Positions 18,003 to 25,221 of a DNA stretch of 64,000 nt are shown piece by piece. The first letter of the stretch is position 1, and every line of letters starts with the position of its first letter. The position numbers and the translations under genes were made by a program. The notes beneath the pieces are model-generated. The model had not been told where the DNA came from. It worked only from the letters and a program-made list of their open reading frames with translations, and did no database searches. The stretch spans positions 1 to 64,000 of the forward strand of contig NZ_JALFCU010000080.1 of the NCBI RefSeq assembly GCF_022771645.1, written 5' to 3'. Source of the DNA: Selenomonas sp. (GTDB lineage: Bacteria; Bacillota; Negativicutes; Selenomonadales; Selenomonadaceae).

Positions 18003-18022
18003 TGTTCTGTTCTGTTCTGTTC
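18003..18022 (-). repeat. Pentanucleotide repeat (GAACA)4, predicted phase switch
   Basis: Four perfect copies of GAACA on the minus strand (TGTTC on the plus) begin inside the GTG start region at 18024-18022 and lie between it and the FkbM coding frame. Since five is not a multiple of three, each gain or loss shifts the frame. Two or five copies align the GTG with the methyltransferase; four copies do not. Slipped-strand mispairing at such tracts is a classic switch for surface-glycan genes. Confidence 0.8.
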
Positions 18023-18037
18023 ACTTTTATTTCCTTC
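18022..18037 (-). promoter_or_regulatory. Ribosome site and GTG start upstream of the GAACA tract
   Basis: Read on the minus strand, AGAAGG is followed by AAATAAAA and then GTG at 18024-18022. This is the only well-spaced translation start upstream of the FkbM gene at 16968 and it is what makes the repeat a translational switch. Confidence 0.65.
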
Positions 18038-18124
18038 TTTCTTCTGGTTCGTGCGTGCTACAATCTCGCAACATCCTGAAGCAAAATCCGGTGTGCGATT
18101 ACACGCGATGATGATTGCAAATGC

Positions 18125-18153
18125 TTGCGGTTTCTTCCTTCCCGCCGTAAAAT
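18125..18153 (+). promoter_or_regulatory. Promoter of the second Rpn cassette
   Basis: TTGCGG (18125-18130) and TAAAAT (18148-18153) are separated by 17 bases. The promoter hexamers and the flanking CGCCG and AGAG bases match those at 14881-14909. A GGGAGG ribosome site follows. Confidence 0.7.
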
Positions 18154-18174
18154 AGAGGCAGGGAGGCGATTCCC

Positions 18175-18981
18175 ATGGGGAAAATCAAGACGTGGGACGA
18201 GCTCACGATCTGCGACAATTTTCTTTTTCTCAAAGTCATGCAGAACCAACGGATTTGCAAACGGCTCATCGAGAAAATCCTCGGCATCCGCATCCGTCGG
18301 ATCACGTATCCCGTCACGGAGAAGACCATCGACATCCGCTATGACAGCAAAAGCGTGCGGCTCGACGTTTTTGTCGAAGACGACAAGGGAACGCTTTACG
18401 ATATCGAAATGCAGACAACCGACGGGGATGCGACTGACGAGCTGCCGAAACGCGCCCGCTATTATCAAGCCATGATGGACATGGACGTGTTGAACAAAGG
18501 CGAATTTTACACGAACCTCCGAAAATCGTTTGTCATCTTCATCTGTACCTTCGATCCATTCGCCGCCGGACAAAGCGTCTACACCTTCCAAGAGGCATGC
18601 AAGGAAAATCCTGCGCTCACGATGGGTGACGAAACGACGAAAATTTTCCTGAACAGCCAGGGAAACCGTGAAGGGCTCGGCCCGGACATTGCATTCTTCC
18701 TTGATTATGTAAACGGCTTGACAGCCAAAGGCCGTTTTGCCAAAAGTATTGAAGATGAAGTTCAGAAAGTCAAAGAACATAAAGAAACGAGGTGGGAATA
18801 TATGACCATCATGATGGAAATGCAGAAACAATGGAATGCAGGACGCACGGAAGGCAAGGCCGAAGGCAAAGCCGAATCTGTTCGATCGCTCATGGAATCT
18901 TTGAACTGCACCGCAGAAAAAGCCATGGAACTCCTGAAAATTCCAGCCGCACTCCAGCCCAAGGTTCTCGCATTACTTTGA
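18175..18981 (+). CDS. Rpn-family PD-(D/E)XK nuclease / putative transposase (PDDEXK_2 type)
   Basis: The 268-residue protein starts MGKIKTWDELTICDNFLF. It has VRLDVFVEDDKGTLYDIEMQTT, the Asp...Glu-x-Gln core of PD-(D/E)XK nucleases, then the RARYYQAMMDMD helix typical of this transposase-associated family. The C-terminus has the repeated EGKAEGKAE tail and a degenerate helix-turn segment. Its relation to the gene at 14933 is distant in the protein, but promoter and terminator are nearly identical, so cassette regulation is shared. It lies on the plus strand between two minus-strand glycan genes. Confidence 0.82.
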   Translation: MGKIKTWDELTICDNFLFLKVMQNQRICKRLIEKILGIRIRRITYPVTEKTIDIRYDSKSVRLDVFVEDDKGTLYDIEMQTTDGDATDELPKRARYYQAMMDMDVLNKGEFYTNLRKSFVIFICTFDPFAAGQSVYTFQEACKENPALTMGDETTKIFLNSQGNREGLGPDIAFFLDYVNGLTAKGRFAKSIEDEVQKVKEHKETRWEYMTIMMEMQKQWNAGRTEGKAEGKAESVRSLMESLNCTAEKAMELLKIPAALQPKVLALL

Positions 18982-19004
18982 TGCAGCGTTCCGCTCTCTC
19001 TCCC

Positions 19005-19040
19005 GCCCCGCAGCCTCATGGTTGCGGGGCGATTTTATTT
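19005..19040 (+). terminator. Rho-independent terminator of the second Rpn cassette
   Basis: GCCCCGCA (19005-19012) pairs with TGCGGGGC (19023-19030), followed by GATTTTATTT. Stem and left half of the loop are identical to the terminator at 15849-15880. Confidence 0.8.
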
Positions 19041-19715
19041 CTTCTGGCACGCGAGCGTCAAAATGTAGCAGCACATCGGATCAAAGCCGGTATGCAGCAC
19101 TTCGTCGGTCATGCCGAACAGGAAGACTTGTTCGAAGCGGGTCGCGAGGAGTGCGTGCAGGCGCTGTTGGTCAAAGTTGTTGATGTGGCGTTCTTTGTTC
19201 CACGGACTCGCGTAGGGATACATCGTCACGTTCGGCGTGCCGATGACGGCGAAGCCGTCCGGTGCGAGGTTGTCCGCGACGGTGTCAATGAACGTCTGCT
19301 CGTCCGTCTGCGGGATGTGCTCGATGACGTCCATGGAATACACACAGGTGTACCCCCCCCGAGCACGGCCGCTGCGGTAGTCTTTGCCGAGGAAATCGTC
19401 CTCGCGGAACGCGCAGATGTCGTCGGCGACTTCCGCCTGCGCAATCTCGATGGCATCGTGGTCGAAGTCGACGCCGAGGAGATAGCGCAGGTCGCAGCGC
19501 TGGCGCAGGTAGCGCGTGCCGAAGCCGTTGTTGCAGCCGAGCTCGAGCGCGGTCGCGCCTTTGCGTGGCGTGAGCATGCGTGCGACGAATTTGTACCGCG
19601 CCGCTGTGAAGAGGATGCCGTCCATCGTCGTCCGCGCTCGTATGATTGGCACGTCATTCGACAACGGCACGCCGCCCTCGCGCTTCGGGGCGTTCCATCG
19701 TTCTTTTGCGTCCAT
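19035..19715 (-). CDS. Class I SAM-dependent methyltransferase
   Basis: The 226-residue protein has ALELGCNNGFGTRYL (motif I), LLGVDFDHDAIEIA (motif II) and VYSMDVIEHI (post-motif), then GTPNVTMYPYASPWN. These features fit small-molecule or sugar methyltransferases of the Methyltransf_11/25 groups. The ATG at 19715 is preceded by GAGGTGA. A G8 tract at 19353-19360 lies just before the VYSMDVIEH segment and currently keeps the frame open. It probably modifies a sugar of the surface glycan. Confidence 0.83.
   Translation of the reverse strand: MDAKERWNAPKREGGVPLSNDVPIIRARTTMDGILFTAARYKFVARMLTPRKGATALELGCNNGFGTRYLRQRCDLRYLLGVDFDHDAIEIAQAEVADDICAFREDDFLGKDYRSGRARGGYTCVYSMDVIEHIPQTDEQTFIDTVADNLAPDGFAVIGTPNVTMYPYASPWNKERHINNFDQQRLHALLATRFEQVFLFGMTDEVLHTGFDPMCCYILTLACQKK
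19353..19360 (-). repeat. G8 homopolymer tract inside methyltransferase gene
   Basis: Eight G on the coding strand (context GCT-C-G8-TAC) encode Arg-Gly-Gly between the SAM-binding motif and the VYSMDVIEH motif. Residues just before it (YRSGRARGG) look like an insertion relative to the usual family spacing. The gene is in frame here. Confidence 0.6.
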
Positions 19716-19724
19716 GTTGTCACC

Positions 19725-21350
19725 TCATTCCAAAAACCATGGGTTCGTCCGCAAGAAGTGCGCGCCCGCGCGGAAAATCCAAGGGAAGTTGTGCTTCATC
19801 GGGGTCGTGTCGACGATCTCGCGGTAGCGCGCCTGGAGTTGCTCGTCTTCCTCCGTGTACACCATCGTGCCGTCGAGGCGGCGCGCCATCTCAGTGACGA
19901 GCTCCGTAACCTCCTCCGGCGTGTTGTCGACGGGGACAACGCCCATGCGGTCGTAGGTCGTGTAGGCGCTGACAGACGCAAACGTGTGGACGTCTTCGCG
20001 CTGCTCTGCACGGATCATTTCACGGAGCGTCAGATGGCGGTGCTCGCTCGGCAACCAGTATTTCTTGAAAATACCAAGGTCGCGTTCTGGCGTCGTCATA
20101 GCGCCGTAGTCGCCTCGCGTTGTCTGGATGGTCACATTGAACATCGCGTTCGGCTTCGAGAACAGCCACGAGATCGACTGGATGCCCGACGGGTCGCAAG
20201 CGAAGAACCGGCAATGCCCGAAGAGCCACGCGTCCATGAACTCACTGCGTCCGTCATGCGCGTAGTCGATTGTATTCTCCCAGTTGATGCGCTCGCCGAC
20301 CATCGCGCCCATGCGCACGGCCTGCAGGCCATGCGCCTCCAAAGATTTCATCGCCGGGCGCAGATGTCCGAGCGGATACGCACGGTAGCGGATGGAGCGG
20401 CCAGCGACATCCGTTTGATACTTCATGACCTTCGAGACATAGAGGTTGTCCCGCGTGGAAAAACAAGCAAATGTTCCATAGATGCCCAAGCGCTCTGCCT
20501 GTTCCCTACCGCGCTGTTCTTCCTCTTCCGTGAACGAGAGATACGTCCCACCGATGGCTTCGTTGCGTCTCCAGAAATACGTATCCATCTGCTTGATCCA
20601 ATCGGCTAAGGCATAGTTCGTGTCAAAGAGGAAGGATGCCGTGTCCTTCTGATAGAAATACCGCCAGAACTTCAGCCGCTGTTCCGTGACGACTTCCATG
20701 CCCGGCATCGACAATTTTTCCAAGATGTACGCATTCGCACCCTTGAGCTCCAGTTCTTTCCGAAGCGGCTGCGCGACGGGCCACAAGAGCCAGTAGAGCC
20801 CGTCCCCTTCTTGTTTCCGCCGCTGTTCGCACCAGTACACCCATGCGAGCAAGCAGCCGATGCTTCTCATATCAATGAATTGGACGCGGACGCCGATGTG
20901 GTGCCGCAGGATTTCTTGCATCCGCGCCTCGAACGCAGCCGCTTCTTCCATCGAAACGTCATCTTTCGTTTCGAGCCGTTCGAACATCCGTTCCGTCGAA
21001 TAGAGCGCGATCGCATGCTCCACATCGCGGTCACGCAAGACGAACACGTCCGCCGCCTCGCCGAATTTTTCACGGATGCGCGCCTGCACGTCCGCATGAA
21101 AGATTTCCTGCAGCGCCAGCACGATGCCATACCGCTCGCCCGGTTTCTTTGGAAAATCCGCCACCCGGTATTCAGGAACGCCCGCCGAAAACGTCGGAGT
21201 TGCCGGCTGTCCTGAGACGATAACGGCCTCTGGTACCATCCCACGCGTGCCGAGAAACGGGAACACCGTCCACGCGAACTGTCCCGCCCCATACATCAGA
21301 AGATGCTCATGCGCCGCGCAGAACTCCTTGAGCTTCTCAATCTGGATCAT
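19725..21350 (-). CDS. Putative glycosyltransferase (TIGR04372-like) with N-terminal Rossmann-like module
   Basis: The 541-residue protein begins with the accessory module (LLMYGAGQFAWTVFPFL). After a middle region it contains YGTFACFSTRDNLYVSK, YRAYPLGHLRPAMKSLEAHG and FGHCRFFACDPSGIQSISWLF, a pattern I associate with the TIGR04372 family of putative glycosyltransferases (GT-B like). The activity of that family is not proven. The ATG at 21350 follows the HldE-like gene after 15 bases, and a methyltransferase gene follows, so it belongs to the same transcription unit. Confidence 0.6.
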   Translation of the reverse strand: MIQIEKLKEFCAAHEHLLMYGAGQFAWTVFPFLGTRGMVPEAVIVSGQPATPTFSAGVPEYRVADFPKKPGERYGIVLALQEIFHADVQARIREKFGEAADVFVLRDRDVEHAIALYSTERMFERLETKDDVSMEEAAAFEARMQEILRHHIGVRVQFIDMRSIGCLLAWVYWCEQRRKQEGDGLYWLLWPVAQPLRKELELKGANAYILEKLSMPGMEVVTEQRLKFWRYFYQKDTASFLFDTNYALADWIKQMDTYFWRRNEAIGGTYLSFTEEEEQRGREQAERLGIYGTFACFSTRDNLYVSKVMKYQTDVAGRSIRYRAYPLGHLRPAMKSLEAHGLQAVRMGAMVGERINWENTIDYAHDGRSEFMDAWLFGHCRFFACDPSGIQSISWLFSKPNAMFNVTIQTTRGDYGAMTTPERDLGIFKKYWLPSEHRHLTLREMIRAEQREDVHTFASVSAYTTYDRMGVVPVDNTPEEVTELVTEMARRLDGTMVYTEEDEQLQARYREIVDTTPMKHNFPWIFRAGAHFLRTNPWFLE

Positions 21351-21365
21351 GGAAGCGCCCCCTCC

Positions 21366-22916
21366 TCACACATTCAGCACCGTCGCCAAAAACTTCAGCA
21401 AGTCCACCTTTTCCACCGGCCGCGCATTGCCGACGACGTTCGTCTTGATGGCGCCTGCGATGTTCGCGAGGAGCGTGGCGAGGTCGATGGGCGCGTCCGC
21501 TTTCGCGCAGAGCGCCGCGAGCGCGTAGAACGCATCGCCCGCGCCGACGGTGTCTTTGACATGGAGCGTGACGGCGGGGATCTGCGCCTCGTCGTCACCG
21601 CGACGGCCGAGCGCGCCGACCGCGCCCATCGTGACCCAGCCGGACGTGCTGTGGAGGTCGCGGCAGAGCTCTGCGAGGAGTTCGTCGTTTTCCGCAAGGC
21701 TCTGGCCGTAGGCGAGATGGAGCTCCTGCTCGTCGACGACGAACATGTCGGCATGGTGGTATTTCGTGATGATGTTGTGGCCGTGGTTCGACGAGTTCGT
21801 CTGGCAGTTCAGCGCGAGGAAGCGGCTCTTCTGCTCGAGGAGTTCCATCGCGTGTGCGTCGATGAGGCCGTGCCCGTAGTCGCAGACGACGACGAGGTCG
21901 TACTGCGGCAGCATTTCCTCGAGGTTGCGGTAAAAATTGCGATAGTCAACTTTTCGCATGCCGTCGATGTCGAGCAGGTGGTTCACGGAAAAGAGCTTCT
22001 CGTACTGCTGGCGGATGGCGTGGCGCTTCAGGTAGCGGCGCTTCACGGGCGTGACGAAGTGCTCGTCCTGCACGATGCGGCATTCGACCGGCGGCATGAC
22101 GGCGACGATGTCGTCAGCGATGTCCTGTTCCATGCCCATCATGGAAAGGAGCGTGACGTGGCCGGCGAAGTTCGCGAGGTGGCGGGCGATGGCGAGCGCG
22201 CCGCCGGCGTATCGCTCGCGGAAATCAAAGCGCGTCGACATGGCGGCATCCTTCGTCGTGAGGCCTTGGACTTTGCAAAAGACATAGTCGTCGATGATGA
22301 TGTCGCCGACGACGAGGACGTTGAGCTTCGCGAAATCATCGACGATGCGCCGCGCCTGTTCCGCGACGTCCGCGCCGTATTTCTCGCGCAGGCCGCGCGA
22401 CATCTGCACGACAGCCTCGGGCAGCGCGCCGAAGAAATTGTTCAGGAGCTTCGTCGAGCTGTAGACCTCGCCTTGCGTGAAGTAGATGCGGCCGCCGTAC
22501 TGCTCGACGATTGCCTGCTCGGGCCCGATGTTGCCCGTGACGTCGCTCGCGGCGTTGGCGTACTCCTGCCCTTTCACATAGATGTCCGGCTGGACGCAGC
22601 GCACGATGTCGTGCACCGTCACGGCCTCGGACAAGAGGACGTAGTCGACGCAGTCAAGCTCACTGAGGAACGACAGGCGCTGCGCGTCGTTGAAATACGG
22701 CCGCCCCGGCCCCTTGTTCACGAACCGCGCTGCCGTGACGGAGACGACGAGCACATCCCCCTGCGCCTTCGCCTCGCGCAGATGCTCGATGTGGCCGTAG
22801 TGCAAGAGGTCAAACACGCCATGGCAGAGCACGACGGTCTTGCCCTCACGGCGGAAGTTCTCGCGGAGGTTGGCAAAGGCTTCCTTGCTGATGATTTTGT
22901 GCTCGGATGTGTCCAT
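21366..22916 (-). CDS. HldE-like bifunctional protein in reversed order: cytidylyltransferase then PfkB-type kinase
   Basis: Residues 20-150 of this 516-residue protein form a cytidylyltransferase-like domain with VVLCHGVFDLLHYGHIEHL (HxGH motif). Residues from about 200 form a ribokinase/PfkB kinase ending in VKDTVGAGDAFYALAAL. Classical HldE has kinase first and adenylyltransferase second, so the order is inverted. The kinase also lacks the RfaE1 SPEAPVP segment and is only distantly similar to the HldA at 44456. It may activate a different sugar phosphate or alditol phosphate. I chose the ATG at 22916 because longer frames overlap the upstream epimerase gene. Confidence 0.8.
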   Translation of the reverse strand: MDTSEHKIISKEAFANLRENFRREGKTVVLCHGVFDLLHYGHIEHLREAKAQGDVLVVSVTAARFVNKGPGRPYFNDAQRLSFLSELDCVDYVLLSEAVTVHDIVRCVQPDIYVKGQEYANAASDVTGNIGPEQAIVEQYGGRIYFTQGEVYSSTKLLNNFFGALPEAVVQMSRGLREKYGADVAEQARRIVDDFAKLNVLVVGDIIIDDYVFCKVQGLTTKDAAMSTRFDFRERYAGGALAIARHLANFAGHVTLLSMMGMEQDIADDIVAVMPPVECRIVQDEHFVTPVKRRYLKRHAIRQQYEKLFSVNHLLDIDGMRKVDYRNFYRNLEEMLPQYDLVVVCDYGHGLIDAHAMELLEQKSRFLALNCQTNSSNHGHNIITKYHHADMFVVDEQELHLAYGQSLAENDELLAELCRDLHSTSGWVTMGAVGALGRRGDDEAQIPAVTLHVKDTVGAGDAFYALAALCAKADAPIDLATLLANIAGAIKTNVVGNARPVEKVDLLKFLATVLNV

Positions 22917-22930
22917 ACGTGCTCCTTGCT

Positions 22931-23935
22931 TTATTTGCTCAGATATTTGAACCAGTCCGCCGTCGCATCCTTGATCGTGTCCGGCGTCCAGACAGGGGCT
23001 TTTCGCCAGTAGTCGATGTTCTTGAGGATATGCTGCACGCCTTCTTCGAGGGTGACGTGCGGATGCCAGTCGAGCATCTCGTTGATCTTTTTCGTATCGG
23101 CCCACGTGCAGTCGGGCTCGCCGGGGCGCTTCGGGATGTGGACGACGTCGGCGTCCTTGCCTCCGAGGAGCTCGACGAGGCGGTTCACGGAGTACGTGTG
23201 CTCGCTGCCGACGTTGAACCGCTGGCCGAGGATCTTTGGATTCTCCGACTTCGCCGCCGTGACGAAGGCGTCGACGATGTCCGTGACGTACGTGAAGTCG
23301 CGCGTCTGCTCGCCCGTGCCGACGATGGTGTACGGTTTGCCCGCGAGCTTCTGCCCCAGGAAGACGCCGAAGACGGCGCCGTACGTGCCGCTCGTGCGCG
23401 AGCGCGGGCCATAGACGTTGAACAGACAGAGCGAAACGACCGGCAGCTTGTAGACCTGCGCCCAATGGAGCGCAAGCTCCTCGCCGAGGCGCTTCGTCAG
23501 CGCGTATGGATACTCGGGGCGGATGTCCGCCGTCTCGTCCGTCGGGAAATGGTCGGGGATGCCGTAGCAGGAGGACGACGCGGTGTAAAGGAACCGCTTC
23601 ACGCCCGCCGCTTTCGCTGCCTGGAGGACGGAGAACGTGCCGTCGACGTTCGAATGGAAATAATCCTCGGGCCGCTGGATGCTCGGCACGATATCCGCAA
23701 GCGCCGCCATGTGGAAGACCCAGTCGACGCCCGTGAACAGCGGCGCGATCCGTTCGTAGTCGCAGATATCGGCCTCGACGATCGTGAGATGCGCATCCCC
23801 TTTGTGATGCGCGAGGTTCTCGAGCCGCCCCGTGCTGCAGTTGTCGATGACGATGACATCCTGCCCCTCTGCGAGCAGGCGGTCGACGATATGCGACCCG
23901 ATAAAGCCGCAACCGCCGGTGACGATGGATTTCAT
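22931..23935 (-). CDS. UDP-glucose 4-epimerase-like NAD-dependent epimerase
   Basis: The 334-residue protein starts MKSIVTGGCGFIGSHIVDRLL, has FLYTASSSCYGIPD, the catalytic YPYALTKRLGEEL and LFNVYGPRSRTSG, all standard for extended SDR epimerases of the GalE/WbpP kind. The ATG at 23935 is preceded by AAGGGGAGTG. It lies between gmhA and the reversed HldE-like gene, so it may act on a heptose nucleotide or on UDP-hexose; the sequence alone does not distinguish these. Confidence 0.87.
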   Translation of the reverse strand: MKSIVTGGCGFIGSHIVDRLLAEGQDVIVIDNCSTGRLENLAHHKGDAHLTIVEADICDYERIAPLFTGVDWVFHMAALADIVPSIQRPEDYFHSNVDGTFSVLQAAKAAGVKRFLYTASSSCYGIPDHFPTDETADIRPEYPYALTKRLGEELALHWAQVYKLPVVSLCLFNVYGPRSRTSGTYGAVFGVFLGQKLAGKPYTIVGTGEQTRDFTYVTDIVDAFVTAAKSENPKILGQRFNVGSEHTYSVNRLVELLGGKDADVVHIPKRPGEPDCTWADTKKINEMLDWHPHVTLEEGVQHILKNIDYWRKAPVWTPDTIKDATADWFKYLSK

Positions 23936-23954
23936 AAATGCACTCCCCTTTTTT

Positions 23955-24524
23955 TCAATCGGTATACCGCTGCATGAGCTCGTCCACTGCCTGTTGCAGC
24001 ACGAGCTGGTGGATGGACTCGACGATGCCGTAGCTATCGCTCGGCACGTAGAAGTTGTAGTCACCGAGCTGCCGCAGCGGGTTGTCCGGTGCGAAGCCTG
24101 TGAACGTCATCACCGTACCGCCGAGCTCCCGCATGAGGCGCGCCGCGCGCAGGATGTTCTCCGAGCGGCCCGAGCTCGAGATGGCCACGAGCAAATCGCC
24201 CTCTGCGCCCGCAAGCGCCAGCTGCCGCGAGAACACCTCGTCGTAGCCGTAATCATTCGCAAGACACGTCAGCGTCGCGGGATCGTGCATGCTGTGCGTC
24301 TGCAGGCGGCCGTTTTTCAGGAAGTCCGTGTTCATGTGCATCGAGATCCCCGCGCTCCCGCCGTTGCCGACGAAGAACACTTGGTGGCGCGTGCCGTGCA
24401 GCGCATAGAAACGATCCACCATCTTTTCCATGAAGCTCGTATACCCGGCCACCTGCCCGCCGACATCGCACGACGATGCCGCGAGACGGTCGAAGAGCTG
24501 TGTGACATATGCATTTTCCAACAT
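23955..24524 (-). CDS. gmhA: Sedoheptulose-7-phosphate isomerase (SIS domain)
   Basis: The 189-residue SIS-domain protein has FFVGNGGSAGISMHMNTDF and LLVAISSSGRSENILRAARL, and ends with SDSYGIVESIHQLVLQQAVDEL, the conserved GmhA helix. GmhA converts sedoheptulose 7-phosphate to D-glycero-D-manno-heptose 7-phosphate, the entry step for hddA and hddC-gmhB encoded 13-20 kb away in the same locus. The ATG at 24524 has AAGGAGG upstream. The start region overlaps the divergent promoter of the third Rpn cassette. Confidence 0.85.
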   Translation of the reverse strand: MLENAYVTQLFDRLAASSCDVGGQVAGYTSFMEKMVDRFYALHGTRHQVFFVGNGGSAGISMHMNTDFLKNGRLQTHSMHDPATLTCLANDYGYDEVFSRQLALAGAEGDLLVAISSSGRSENILRAARLMRELGGTVMTFTGFAPDNPLRQLGDYNFYVPSDSYGIVESIHQLVLQQAVDELMQRYTD

Positions 24525-24534
24525 GTGTGCCTCC

Positions 24535-24563
24535 TTGCGATTTGGATGAAATCCTTGTAAAAT
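24535..24563 (+). promoter_or_regulatory. Promoter of the third, broken Rpn cassette
   Basis: TTGCGA (24535-24540) and TAAAAT (24558-24563) are 17 bases apart, as in the two other cassettes. On the opposite strand these bases overlap the ribosome site region upstream of gmhA, so the cassette begins directly at that gene. Confidence 0.6.
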
Positions 24564-24588
24564 AGGACGTAAAGAAAGGGCTGATGTC

Positions 24589-25134
24589 ATGGCGAACCGG
24601 CAAGTCAAAGACTCCGTTTTTCGCAAGCTCTTCAACAATCGTAAAGAGCTTGCGAAACTCTACCAAGCCATCCGCGTGGACGAAAGCATTCTCGCAAAGG
24701 ATATTAAAATCGCAACCTTGCGTAATGTCTTCCTAGACAGCCAAAGAAACGATCTTTCTTTTCTTTGGAAGGGACAAGCTATCGTCCTTATGGAACACCA
24801 AAGCACTTGGAACGAAAACATGCCGCTCCGAATGCTCACCTATATCGAAAAAATTTATAAGAAGCTGATCAAATAATCAAAATGCCAAGGAGGTTGTCGA
24901 TATGTTTACACTCCAATGGAACCAAGAAGAAGCGATGCAATACCGCGAGGAATATGCAAAAGAGCAAGGCCAAGGCAAAATCATCATCAACATGCTCAAA
25001 GAGCATATGCATCTCGATGCCATCGAACGACTCTCCGGCTGGACGGCCGACCAGATCCGCGCGCTCGCGGAAAAGAACGGCCTCGCGGTCGAGTGAGTCA
25101 TCCTCATCGCGAAGGAGTCGCATCTGGCCTACTG
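24589..25134 (+). pseudogene. Rpn-family nuclease, internally deleted
   Basis: The first 95 codons (MANRQVKDSVFRKLF to EKIYKKLIK, including the IVLMEHQSTWNENMPLRML core) match the gene at 14933. A TAA at 24874 then interrupts it. Directly after, coding sequence resumes in another frame with AKEVVDMFTLQWNQEEAMQYREEYA, which in the intact paralogue lies about 350 bases further on. The tail diverges (KEHMHLDAIERLSGWTADQI), stops at 25094-25096, and is followed by a remnant IAKESHLAY. It is thus a deletion derivative with a recombinant tail. Two short peptides could still be made. Confidence 0.8.
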
Positions 25135-25150
25135 ATCCGCTGCGCTCCCG

Positions 25151-25180
25151 GCCGCCGCACGTTTTGTGCGGCGGCTTTTT
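25151..25180 (+). terminator. Rho-independent terminator after the broken Rpn gene
   Basis: A perfect 10-bp stem, GCCGCCGCAC (25151-25160) with GTGCGGCGGC (25166-25175), has a GTTTT loop and is followed by five T. Confidence 0.85.
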
Positions 25181-25221
25181 GTTGTGTCTCCTAGTAAAAA
25201 TCTCTTTCCCGCAGCCCGCGT

